Shown: in pieces, positions 17,045 to 25,190 of the stretch
How positions within the stretch are numbered: position 1 is the stretch's first letter
Layout of the letters: each line of letters starts with the position of its first letter
Source of the DNA: Thiohalorhabdus sp. Cl-TMA
GTDB lineage: Bacteria > Pseudomonadota > Gammaproteobacteria > Thiohalorhabdales > Thiohalorhabdaceae
Direction of reading: 5' to 3'
Assembly (NCBI RefSeq): GCF_041821045.1
Contig: NZ_JBGUAW010000007.1
Span: forward strand, 1 to 64,000
DNA length: 64,000 nt
Notes under the pieces: model-generated
What the model was told of the DNA's origin: nothing
The model's database searches: none
What the model saw: only the letters and a program-made list of their open reading frames with translations
Made by a program: the position numbers and the translations under genes

Positions 17045-17833
17045 TCAGGCCTCCGTTTCCCGGTTGGTGACCCGGTCGGCGAACAGATCACGCAGGTAGG
17101 CCAGGTCCACGGCACCGTGGCCGGGCAGTGGCGCGCCCCCGAAGAGGAGCCGGGCCGGTTCGCTATCGGGCTCGCCCAGCCGGTCGTACACGGCCAGGGC
17201 CCCGGGGAATTCGCGGTTCTGGGTGTACTCGCTGGTGGTGACGACCACCGGGATTCCGGCGGCCACCGCCGACTCCACGCCCGGCGGGGAATCCTCCACC
17301 GCGAGGCATTCGGTCGCGGAGAGGCCGAGGTCGGCCAGGGCCTTGTCGTAGGCGTCCGGAGAGGGCTTCTTGGCGGCCACCTCGTCCCCGGCCACGATCA
17401 CCTCGAACCAGTCGGCGGCCTCCGGGGAAAGCGTGTGGGCCAGGAGCTCCATGAGCGGCGCGCGGGTGGTGGTGGTGGCGATGGCCAGCCGCACGCCCGC
17501 CTCCCGGGCCTCCCGCAGCAGCCGCATGATGCCGCTGCGCGGCGGCACGAGGCCCGCCCGGATGCGCTCCGTGTAGACCTCGGCCTTGCGCTCGTGCAGG
17601 CCCTTGACCCATTCCCAGTCGGGCTCCGGCTCGCCCTTGCGGGCGGTCCAGTAGTGGCGGATGCGCTCCTTGCCGCCGGGCACCGCCAGCAGCTCCCCGT
17701 ACAGGTCGGGGTCCCAGCGGTCCGTCAGTCCGGCCTCCTCGAAGGCCTGGTTGAAGCCCACCCGATGGGCGTCGCGCTCGGTTTCCGCGAGCGTGCCGTC
17801 CACGTCGAAGATCAGCGCCTTCAAGCCGCTCAT
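17045..17833 (-). CDS. cbbY: HAD-IA hydrolase, CbbY-type
   Basis: HAD phosphatase of 262 aa. Motif I is FDVDGTLAETE, motif II TTTT, and motif III plus acidic pair KKPSPDAYD...VEDSPPGVESA. The sequence GGKERIRHYW and overall layout are those of CbbY, which removes the Rubisco inhibitor xylulose-1,5-bisphosphate in autotrophs. Other sugar-phosphate HADs share much of this, so the autotrophy inference is moderate. The following nitroreductase gene starts one base after its stop codon. Confidence 0.8.
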   Translation of the reverse strand: MSGLKALIFDVDGTLAETERDAHRVGFNQAFEEAGLTDRWDPDLYGELLAVPGGKERIRHYWTARKGEPEPDWEWVKGLHERKAEVYTERIRAGLVPPRSGIMRLLREAREAGVRLAIATTTTRAPLMELLAHTLSPEAADWFEVIVAGDEVAAKKPSPDAYDKALADLGLSATECLAVEDSPPGVESAVAAGIPVVVTTSEYTQNREFPGALAVYDRLGEPDSEPARLLFGGAPLPGHGAVDLAYLRDLFADRVTNRETEA

Positions 17834-17845
17834 GATCGCTCCTAT

Positions 17846-18832
17846 CTATGCAGCCACTCCCGTCAGCGAGGAATGGATTATCCAGGATATATAAGCCACG
17901 TAGGCCGCTACCAGGACTCCACCTTCCAGGCGATTGATCCGATAGAGGCCGCGCGGGCCGTTGATGAAAAGCGGGCCCAGAAGCAGGGTCAGGCCGATGA
18001 GCACGGGCAGGTCGCGCACGATGGCGTCGGGCCCGGCGGGCATGCCGCCGATCATGGCTGGCAGACCCAGTACCAGGAGGATATTGAGCAGGCAGGAGCC
18101 CACCACGTTGCCCACCACCAGGTCGTCCTCCTTCTTGGCCACCGCGGCGAGGCTCGCCGCCAGCTCCGGGAGGCTGGTGCCGAAGGCCACCAGGGTAAGA
18201 CCGATCACCAGGTCGGACATGCCCGCCAGCTCCGCCACCTCGGTGGCGCCGTACACAAGGCCCCGGCTGCCGAGGATCAGCGCGCCGAGCCCGAGGAACA
18301 GCCACAGCAGGGCCTTGCCCAGGGGCAGGGCCTCGGGGACGTCCTCGGTGACCTCCTCGAGGAAGGGGTCGCCGCTGGAGCGGCGGGAGTCGCGGAGGAT
18401 CCAATAGGCGTAAGCGGCCAGCCCCAGTGTCAGCAGGAAGCCCTCCAGCGGCTGCAGCGCCTCGTCCATGATCAGCGCGCCCAGCAGAACGGTCACGCCC
18501 AGCAGCAGCGGGAACTCGCGCCGCAGTACCTTGGAGTGCACGGTGAGGGGCAGCAGGACCGCGGAGATCCCGAGCACCAGGCCGATGTTGGCGATGTTGC
18601 TCCCCACCACGTTGCCGAAGGCCATGGCGGGCACGCCGGTGAGCTGGGCGGTGAGGTTCACCAGCAGCTCGGGCGCGCTGGTGCCCAGCGAGACCACGGT
18701 GAGGCCGATGACCAGCGTGGAGACGCCTAGGCTGCGGGCCAGGCCGCCGGCGCCGTGCACGAAGCGCTCCGCGCCCCAGACCAGGAGCAGCAGGCCGGCT
18801 AAGGCGATCGTCAGATCGAGGGCGATGGACAT
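17846..18832 (-). CDS. Calcium/sodium antiporter (YrbG/CaCA family)
   Basis: Inner-membrane cation exchanger of about 328 aa with ten helices in two inverted repeats. Both alpha-repeat signatures are present: SLGTSAPELLVNL with FGNVVGSNIANIG in the first half, and AFGTSLPELAAS with VGNVVGSCLLNIL in the second. An alternative ATG at 18853 adds seven residues but has no ribosome-binding site; the ATG at 18832 follows GGGGAAA. It lies 12 bp before cbbY on the same strand. Confidence 0.88.
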   Translation of the reverse strand: MSIALDLTIALAGLLLLVWGAERFVHGAGGLARSLGVSTLVIGLTVVSLGTSAPELLVNLTAQLTGVPAMAFGNVVGSNIANIGLVLGISAVLLPLTVHSKVLRREFPLLLGVTVLLGALIMDEALQPLEGFLLTLGLAAYAYWILRDSRRSSGDPFLEEVTEDVPEALPLGKALLWLFLGLGALILGSRGLVYGATEVAELAGMSDLVIGLTLVAFGTSLPELAASLAAVAKKEDDLVVGNVVGSCLLNILLVLGLPAMIGGMPAGPDAIVRDLPVLIGLTLLLGPLFINGPRGLYRINRLEGGVLVAAYVAYISWIIHSSLTGVAA

Positions 18833-18931
18833 CCAGTTTCCCCGCGTTGGCATCAGAGGCTAGGCTAGGGGCCTTCCGGGGCGGGCGGTGCTCCGCCCCT
18901 TTCCCATCCGGATCCAGGAGCTTGCCCGGCC

Positions 18932-19357
18932 ATGGCCGACCCCAGCCAGCGCAGTAATTGGCTCATTCCCGCCGCCGTCCTGGGCGCGGCGGTTCTTTTG
19001 CTGGTCCTGCTCCACCAGCTGGTAGGCGGACCGCATCTCCCCGCGCCGGAGGACTCGACGCCCCGGGAGGCCGCCATCCGGGCGGTGCGCACCGCGCCCG
19101 CCGACCCCTTCCGGTACGGCGGCCGCACCGTGGGCAGCGTGCTCGGTCAGATCGAGCCCCGCACCGGATGGCGGGATGCCGGCTGGTCGGTCCGGCCACT
19201 CGCCGAGGGGGGCTTCCGGGTGGTCCGCACCTATCGCCGCGAGGACGGGGCGGAGCGGACCTACGCCTTCACGGTGGCGGCGGACCGGGATCGGGTCTGG
19301 CCGGCCAACGGCCGCGCCCGGTCCCTCATGCACCGGGGCCCGCGCCCCGAGGCTTGA
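18932..19357 (+). CDS. Single-pass membrane protein of unknown function
   Basis: A 141-aa protein with one N-terminal membrane helix (about residues 11-27) and a soluble periplasmic domain. The domain includes DPFRYGGRTVGSVLGQIEPRTGWRDAGWSVRPL followed by a strand-rich stretch (FRVVRTY, ERTYAFTVAA). I do not recognise the family. It is divergent from the antiporter and lies upstream of argS. Codon use resembles its neighbours, so the frame is believable. Confidence 0.6.
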   Translation: MADPSQRSNWLIPAAVLGAAVLLLVLLHQLVGGPHLPAPEDSTPREAAIRAVRTAPADPFRYGGRTVGSVLGQIEPRTGWRDAGWSVRPLAEGGFRVVRTYRREDGAERTYAFTVAADRDRVWPANGRARSLMHRGPRPEA

Positions 19358-19653
19358 TCCCGCCCCGGCCGTCGGCGGGGAGCGGCCGAGGCCCGCAAAG
19401 TCGGGGGAGGATACCAGGACACGGCCCCCTTTGCCCGCTCCCCGACTTGGGGCGAGCAGCGGGATTCGGTTATCCTATTCACCCCGGCAGAGGCCCCGAC
19501 CGCTCCCGGATCGACCCGCTTCGGAACGCGGGCGCGCCGGGCGAGCACCGCGGTCCGGGCCCGGTTTCCGGCCGAGCTCGACCCCCGCCCCGGGACCCGC
19601 CGGTCCCGGCTCCGGGCCGTTGCAATCCCCCGCCCACCGTGACGGAGATCCTT

Positions 19654-21399
19654 TTGAACGCGCGACTCGTGCAGCTTCTCCAGGCCGCCTTCGGGACCAT
19701 TCAGGAACAGGGCCTGGTCCCCCCGGACACCGCCCCCGAGATCCAGGTGGAGCGCCCCCGGGAAGAGGGACACGGCGACTTTGCCACCAATCTGGCCATG
19801 CGCCTCGCCAAGCCCGCCGGCAAGCCGCCGCGCGAGGTGGCCGAGGCGCTGGTGCAGGCCCTGCCGGAGACCGATGCGCTGGCCAGGGTGGAGATCGCCG
19901 GGCCGGGCTTCATCAACTTCCACCTGGCCGAATCGGTATTCCAGGGCGTGGTTCCGGAGGTGCTGCGGGCCGGCGCCGACTACGGCAAGAGCCGGGCGGG
20001 CGGCGGCGAGCGGGTGCAGGTGGAGTTCGTCTCCGCCAACCCCACTGGTCCCCTGCACGTGGGCCACGGGCGCGGCGCCGCCTACGGCGACGCCCTCGCC
20101 CGGGTGCTGGACGCCGCCGGCTTCCGGGTGGAGCGGGAGTACTACGTCAACGACGCCGGCCGACAGATGAACATTCTGGCCGCCAGCGTCATGAACCGCT
20201 ACCGGGACCTGGTCCAAGGCACGGAGGGTCCGTTCCCGGAGAAGGGCTACCAGGGCCCCTACATCCGCGATATCGCCGCCGAGGTGCGGACGGAATTCGG
20301 CGACGCGCTGGATTGCGGCTTCGTCTACGCCGACCAGGAAGGCGATCCCGAGAAGGCCATGGACCGCCACATCGCCGACATCCGGGAGCGCATCGGCGAG
20401 GAGGCCTTCCGCGCCGTCACCCGGCGCGCCCTGGACCACATCCTGGGCGAGATCCGGGCGGACCTGGACGCCTTCGGCGTGCGCTTCGACACCTGGGCCC
20501 ACGAGCAGGAGGTGGTGGACCAGCAAGCGGTGGAGAAGGCGCTTGCGCACCTGCGGGAGAACGGCCACTTGTACGAGGCCGACGGCGCCACCTGGTTCCG
20601 CAGCTCCGAATTCGGCGACGAGAAGGACCGGGTGGTGATCCGCGCCGACGGGGTGGCCACCTACTTCGCCAACGACATCGGCTACCACTGGTCCAAGTAT
20701 ACCCGCGGCTACGACCACCTCATCGACATCTGGGGCGCCGACCACCACGGCTACGTGCCCCGGGTGAAGGCGGCCATGCAGGCGCTGGGCCTGGACCCGG
20801 CGGGCCTGGAGATCCAGCTGGTGCAGTTCGCCAACCTGTTCCGCAACGGCGAGAAGGTGGCCATGTCCACCCGCTCCGGCCAGTACGTGACCCTGCGCGA
20901 GCTGGTGGACGAAGTAGGCCGCGACGCGGCGCGCTTTATCTACGTGCTGCGCCGCTCCGACCAGCACATGGACTTCGACCTGGAAGTGGCCAAGCAGGAG
21001 ACCGAGGACAACCCGGTCTACTACATCCACTACGCCCACGTCCGCATCCAGAGCATCCGCGCCAAGCTGGAGGCGGCCGGCGCTCCCGCCCCCGAGGCCG
21101 GGGAGCTCGCGGAGGCGGATGTCTCCCTGCTGGCGGAGGAGAAGGAGGGGCGGCTGCTGCGGCGCCTGCAGCGCTTCCCGGAGACCGTGGAGGCGGCGGC
21201 CCTCGGCCGGGAGCCGCACCGCGTGGCGCGGTTCCTCCAGGAGGTGGCCGCGGAGTTCCATACCTTCTACAACAGCCACCGGGTCCTGGTGGACGACCCC
21301 GCGCTGCTGCGCGCCCGGCTGGCCCTTGTGGAGGCGGTGCGCCGGGTCCTGGGCAACGGACTCCACATGCTAGGCGTGGAAGCCCCGGACAGGATGTAA
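19654..21399 (+). CDS. argS: Arginyl-tRNA synthetase
   Basis: Class I aminoacyl-tRNA synthetase charging tRNA-Arg. It has an N-terminal additional domain, then the HIGH motif as NPTGPLHVGHGRG (near residue 130), a catalytic core with YHWSKY and DIWGADHHGY, and a C-terminal anticodon-binding domain with YYIHYAHVRIQS. I place the start at TTG 19654, which has GGAG six bases upstream and gives 581 aa, the normal size. A GTG at 19639 is an alternative. The much longer open frame upstream is an artefact of high GC. Confidence 0.93.
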   Translation: MNARLVQLLQAAFGTIQEQGLVPPDTAPEIQVERPREEGHGDFATNLAMRLAKPAGKPPREVAEALVQALPETDALARVEIAGPGFINFHLAESVFQGVVPEVLRAGADYGKSRAGGGERVQVEFVSANPTGPLHVGHGRGAAYGDALARVLDAAGFRVEREYYVNDAGRQMNILAASVMNRYRDLVQGTEGPFPEKGYQGPYIRDIAAEVRTEFGDALDCGFVYADQEGDPEKAMDRHIADIRERIGEEAFRAVTRRALDHILGEIRADLDAFGVRFDTWAHEQEVVDQQAVEKALAHLRENGHLYEADGATWFRSSEFGDEKDRVVIRADGVATYFANDIGYHWSKYTRGYDHLIDIWGADHHGYVPRVKAAMQALGLDPAGLEIQLVQFANLFRNGEKVAMSTRSGQYVTLRELVDEVGRDAARFIYVLRRSDQHMDFDLEVAKQETEDNPVYYIHYAHVRIQSIRAKLEAAGAPAPEAGELAEADVSLLAEEKEGRLLRRLQRFPETVEAAALGREPHRVARFLQEVAAEFHTFYNSHRVLVDDPALLRARLALVEAVRRVLGNGLHMLGVEAPDRM

Positions 21400-21403
21400 G
21401 CCC

Positions 21404-22114
21404 ATGGCCCGCTCCTCGAAACGCGGCCCCGCCCCCAAGCGCCGCGGCCGGCGCGGCTCCCGGCGCCGCAATTCCCGGCTCAGCCTGCTGCACGGTCTGC
21501 TGTGGTTCGCCGGCGGCATCGGCCTGGGCCTGCTGATCCTGCTGCCCTTCTACCTGCTCAGCGGCGACGATGGGGAAACACCCGCCCCGCCGGCGGAGGA
21601 GCAGGGACCTTCCAGCCCCGACCGGCCCCCGGAGCCGGAGGACACCCCGCCTCCGGAACCGCGGGCGGACCCGGCTCCGCGGGAGCGGGACGCCGACCGG
21701 GAGGAGTCGGGTTACCGCTTCTACACCCTGCTGCCGAAGATGGAGGTGGAGGTCCCGGAGCCGCCCGCCCCGGAGGCCTCTGAAAAAAAGCCGCCGACGC
21801 AGCAGCGCCGGCGGCCTTCGCAGCCATCGGAGAACGCGGAGAGCGAGCCCGTTCCGGATGGGCCGCCCGCGGTTTCCGAGGACGGGGCGTATCTGGTCCA
21901 GGTGGCTTCCTTCCGTGATGCGGAGGCCGCCGAATCCCTGAAGGCCCGCCTGGCGCTGAAGAGCCTCAAGGCGGAGGTGGTGCGCGCCGATCTGGACGCC
22001 CAGGGAACCTGGTACCGGGTGCGGCTGGGCCCCTACGCGGAGCGCTCGGCGGCCGAGACCGTCCGCCGCCGGCTTGCGGCGGACGGCATGGACGCCCTGG
22101 TCATGCGCCCCTGA
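21404..22114 (+). CDS. SPOR-domain protein (FtsN-like)
   Basis: Division-associated membrane protein of 236 aa. It has a basic cytoplasmic N-terminus (KRGPAPKRRGRRGSRRR), one membrane helix (about residues 30-48), a Pro/Glu-rich linker and a C-terminal SPOR domain (about 160-236: YLVQVASFRDAEAAESLKARL...VRLGPYAERSAAE) that binds denuded septal peptidoglycan. It starts 4 bp after argS; an argS-SPOR pair is common in gammaproteobacteria. Confidence 0.88.
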   Translation: MARSSKRGPAPKRRGRRGSRRRNSRLSLLHGLLWFAGGIGLGLLILLPFYLLSGDDGETPAPPAEEQGPSSPDRPPEPEDTPPPEPRADPAPRERDADREESGYRFYTLLPKMEVEVPEPPAPEASEKKPPTQQRRRPSQPSENAESEPVPDGPPAVSEDGAYLVQVASFRDAEAAESLKARLALKSLKAEVVRADLDAQGTWYRVRLGPYAERSAAETVRRRLAADGMDALVMRP

Positions 22115-22139
22115 GCAGCGCCGGGACGCGGCGGCCCAT

Positions 22140-23210
22140 TCAGGAGCCCGACCCCGAGCGCAGGGCCTCGCGGATCTCCTGCTCGGGGAAGCCCTTGAAC
22201 AGGCGGCCGTCGTAATAGACCGACGGCACGGAAGTCACCTGCATCTTGTTGGCGAACTCCCGGACCCGCTTCAGCCACTCCTCGCCCTTACCCGAGGACA
22301 CGCATTCCCGCACCCGCTCGGGCACCTCGACGCCCTCCTCCTGCAGGGTGGCGTAGACGTCCTCCACGTCGCCCGGCTCACTGCCCTTCAGGGCGTCGAA
22401 CATGCGCGATTGCCGCTCCGGAGTGGAGCAGGCCAGGACCTCGGCCTTGGGGCGGGCGTGCTTGTGCATCTCCAGCGGGAACCAGAGCAGGTAGCCGGAG
22501 AGGTCCTCCCGGTGCTTCTCGATCAGGGTATCGATGCGCCGCTTGGCCTGCTGGCAGGCCGGACAATCGGGGTCGGTGAACATGGCGAAGCGGACGGGGG
22601 CGCCCTCGGAGCCGTATACCGGCTTCAGCCCCTTCACCAGCTCCTTCCAGGACACCTGGCCGCCGGCCCACTTCTGCTTGGCCACCTCGGTGAGGTTCTG
22701 GTTGTCGGGGCCGAACAGCTGGCCCACCACCCCGAAGCCGTCCCCCACGTAGGCGGCCACTGGCTGGGCGCCGCGCTGCGGGACCTGCACCTCGAAGAGG
22801 AATTCCTTCACGCCTTCCAGGGGCGTATCGCCGGACTGCAGGAGCTTGCGGTCGAAACGCGGCGGCAGGCGGTTCTCCATGGCCTTGCGGGCCTTGTCCC
22901 GCGCATCCATGGACGGGTCGAGCTGATACATCTGGCCCATGAAGGCGTAGTCGGCGCCCTCGCGGATGTACAGCTCGATGGGGATCCAGCCACGCTGGGA
23001 CTGGGCCTCGAACACCGCCTTCACCCAGCCCTCAACGGGGGCTTCGCCCATGGACTTCTTGCGCGTCTCGATGTCCGGAGGTAGCAGGGCGTCCACCACC
23101 CGCAGCGCCTTCTCCTCCACCGCCAGCTCGTCATAGGCCGCGGCCGGCCCGGCCAGAACCGTGAGTCCGATGGCCAGCGCCAGCCACCCTATCCAGCCCC
23201 TCTTTCGCAA
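22140..23210 (-). CDS. Exported thioredoxin-fold protein with CPAC motif
   Basis: A 356-aa protein with a signal peptide (WLALAIGLTVLAGPAAA). The N-terminal domain of about 180 residues is of unknown type, and the C-terminal half is a DsbC/DsbG-like thioredoxin fold. The redox motif is DPDCPACQQAK and the cis-proline is in TSVPSVYYDG. The unusual N-terminal domain, in place of a DsbC dimerisation domain, suggests a specialised disulfide isomerase or reductase. It converges with the SPOR gene. Confidence 0.72.
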   Translation of the reverse strand: MRKRGWIGWLALAIGLTVLAGPAAAYDELAVEEKALRVVDALLPPDIETRKKSMGEAPVEGWVKAVFEAQSQRGWIPIELYIREGADYAFMGQMYQLDPSMDARDKARKAMENRLPPRFDRKLLQSGDTPLEGVKEFLFEVQVPQRGAQPVAAYVGDGFGVVGQLFGPDNQNLTEVAKQKWAGGQVSWKELVKGLKPVYGSEGAPVRFAMFTDPDCPACQQAKRRIDTLIEKHREDLSGYLLWFPLEMHKHARPKAEVLACSTPERQSRMFDALKGSEPGDVEDVYATLQEEGVEVPERVRECVSSGKGEEWLKRVREFANKMQVTSVPSVYYDGRLFKGFPEQEIREALRSGSGS

Positions 23211-23355
23211 TGGTCTCTCCCGTAATGCACTGTGCTCGTTGGCCGAATGCGCTCGGCCCCTCGATGCCGCCCCGGGAGGGCGGCCCCGGCAACCAGCCTA
23301 TCAGAATCGGATAGCGGCCCGCGCCATCAGCGATTGTCTGGGGAGCCGCGGCGCC

Positions 23356-24102
23356 TCATTCCTCCAGGGAACGGGCGAGGGCGCGCAGCCGTTCCGGATC
23401 GTGGATCCGCACCTCTTTGCTCTGCACGGTGGCCAGGCCCCGTTCGCGGAAGCGGCGGAACAGCCGGCTCACCGTTTCCGGCGCAAGACCTAGGTAGTTG
23501 GCCAGGTCGCGGTTGGAGATCTTGAGACGGAACGTCGTCGCCGAGAACCCCAGCTTGGACAGCCGTCCGGACACATCCAACAGGAAGGCGGCGAGGCGGG
23601 GATCGGCCACGGCCTGAGCCTGGTTGCGGCGCTCCCGGTCGTCCTGATGAATCTCCCGACTCATGAGGCGGAAGAGCTGCTGGCGCAGGCCGCCGATGCG
23701 TCCGGCCAGGTCGTCCAGCCGGTCGAAGGGGATTTCGCACAGGCTGGTGGTGTCCAAGGCACGGGCGGAGCAGGCATGGATGCCGCCCGAAATGGCGTCC
23801 AGTCCCACCAGCTCCCCGGGGAAATGGAACCCGGTGATGTGCTCCTCGCCCTCCGCCTCCAGCAGGTAGGTCTTGAGGACGCCGGAGCGCACCGCGAACA
23901 GGGCCCGGAAAGGATCGCCCTCGGCATAGGCGAGCTCCCCCGCGGCCAGCGGACGCTTCCGCTCGATGATGCGGTCGAGCTGTTCGAGGTCGTCCTTATC
24001 CAGGCCGTAGGGGAGGCAAAGCTCCTGGATGCTGCACCCCGCGCAGACCGCCCGCACGGATTCCAGATCGACAACCGGGGTGGCGCGGTCGGAGCCCATC
24101 AA
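23356..24102 (-). CDS. fnr: Oxygen-sensing regulator FNR/Anr
   Basis: Crp/Fnr-family activator of anaerobic metabolism, 248 aa. Cluster cysteines C20, C23 and C29 have exactly the spacing of E. coli FNR, and a fourth is in GIHACSARAL. The cyclic-nucleotide-binding-like beta barrel precedes a helix-turn-helix whose recognition helix contains ETVSRLFRRF, giving the E-x2-SR contacts for TTGAT half-sites. It probably controls the heme-copper cluster through the site at 8012 and other anaerobic genes. Confidence 0.92.
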   Translation of the reverse strand: MMGSDRATPVVDLESVRAVCAGCSIQELCLPYGLDKDDLEQLDRIIERKRPLAAGELAYAEGDPFRALFAVRSGVLKTYLLEAEGEEHITGFHFPGELVGLDAISGGIHACSARALDTTSLCEIPFDRLDDLAGRIGGLRQQLFRLMSREIHQDDRERRNQAQAVADPRLAAFLLDVSGRLSKLGFSATTFRLKISNRDLANYLGLAPETVSRLFRRFRERGLATVQSKEVRIHDPERLRALARSLEE

Positions 24103-24307
24103 CGGTTCCCTTCATGGCGGGAGCTGGGACTGAGACAGTGTCCGAGTGAAACAATTTCCCCGTACCGCATCAACCGAGCGATTCGTTCGGAAATCGCCCC
24201 GGCGGACGCGCGCGGACTGTCCGGAATCCACCCGGATTGCTCCACCGCAACCCTTGCCGTAGCTTGTAACGATCCGTTTGTCACGCAAGCCATGCAGGGA
24301 CCCGACC

Positions 24308-24625
24308 ATGAGCGAGCATCTTCCACAGTTCCACGTCGGACAGCTCATCCACCATCGGCGTTTCAATTACAGGGGGGTGATCGTGGGCGTGGACCCCGAG
24401 TTCCACGGCACCGAGGCCTGGTACCAGCTCATGGCCACCAGCCGGCCGCCCAAGGACCGCCCCTGGTATCATGTCCTGGTCCACAACGCCGGCCACCGCA
24501 CCTACGTGGCCGAGCGCAACCTGGAGCCCGACCCCAGCGGGGAGCAGATCGAGCATCCGGAGCTGGGAGTGTTCTTCAAGTCCTTCTCCGGCGGCGGCTA
24601 CGTGCCGCGCGGCGACGCGGAGTGA
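24308..24625 (+). CDS. hspQ: Heat shock protein HspQ
   Basis: A 105-aa hemimethylated-DNA-binding-fold protein of the HspQ/YccV family, an adaptor or specificity factor for Lon in enterobacteria. Family motifs are FHVGQLIHHRRFNYRGVIVG, DPEF and WYHVLVHNAGHRTYVAERNL. The ATG at 24308 has AGGGA at proper spacing; an ATG ten codons upstream does not. It is followed 6 bp later by the rhodanese gene. Confidence 0.9.
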   Translation: MSEHLPQFHVGQLIHHRRFNYRGVIVGVDPEFHGTEAWYQLMATSRPPKDRPWYHVLVHNAGHRTYVAERNLEPDPSGEQIEHPELGVFFKSFSGGGYVPRGDAE

Positions 24626-24631
24626 CGCCGG

Positions 24632-25111
24632 ATGCCATGGAGGAAGCGCGCCCTCATGCACCGCATCGTCCCGTTCCTGCTACTGGCGGCGGCCGGCCTC
24701 CCGGCACCCCGGGCGGCCGCCGAGCCCGCGCGGGTGGTGGAATCCTGGATGGAGGCGGCCCGCTCCGAGATCCCCGGCGTGAGCACGGAACGGCTCAAGG
24801 CGCTGGTGAACGGCGACCGGTCCTTCGTCCTCCTCGACGTGCGGCTTCCGGGTGAGCGCCAATCGGCCGGCGCCATCGATCCCTTCCGGGAGGTGGCCAT
24901 CCCCCGGGGCTATCTGGAATTCCGGGCGCCCCGCAAGCTCCCCGATACCGGCGCCACCATCATCGTGTACTGCGGGACCGGCAAGCGCAGCCTGCTGGCC
25001 GCCCGGACCCTCGAGCGCATGGGCTACACCGACGTCCGTAACTACAGCGACGGCTTCCGGGCCTGGAAGGAGGCCGGCCACCCGGTCCAGCCGCCCATGA
25101 GCGCCCCGTAG
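24632..25111 (+). CDS. Exported rhodanese-domain protein
   Basis: A 159-aa periplasmic sulfurtransferase-like protein. A signal peptide (IVPFLLLAAAGLPAPRAAA) precedes one rhodanese domain with the active-site loop YCGTGKRS, so the catalytic cysteine is present. An internal ATG at 24656 may be the true start, since it places the basic residue directly before the hydrophobic core. Together with the thioredoxin-fold exported proteins it suggests active periplasmic sulfur redox chemistry. Confidence 0.8.
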   Translation: MPWRKRALMHRIVPFLLLAAAGLPAPRAAAEPARVVESWMEAARSEIPGVSTERLKALVNGDRSFVLLDVRLPGERQSAGAIDPFREVAIPRGYLEFRAPRKLPDTGATIIVYCGTGKRSLLAARTLERMGYTDVRNYSDGFRAWKEAGHPVQPPMSAP

Positions 25112-25190
25112 CCGGCGCGCGCCGCCGACCGCCACCCCGGTCCGGCGGCGGAATGCACTTTCCCCTTCCATCGAGCTGGAGCCCCCCGGA

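Noticed and set aside
18958-19653. N-terminal extension of argS to 813 aa
   Set aside because: It covers another gene in a different frame. TTG at 19654 with GGAG gives the normal 581 aa.
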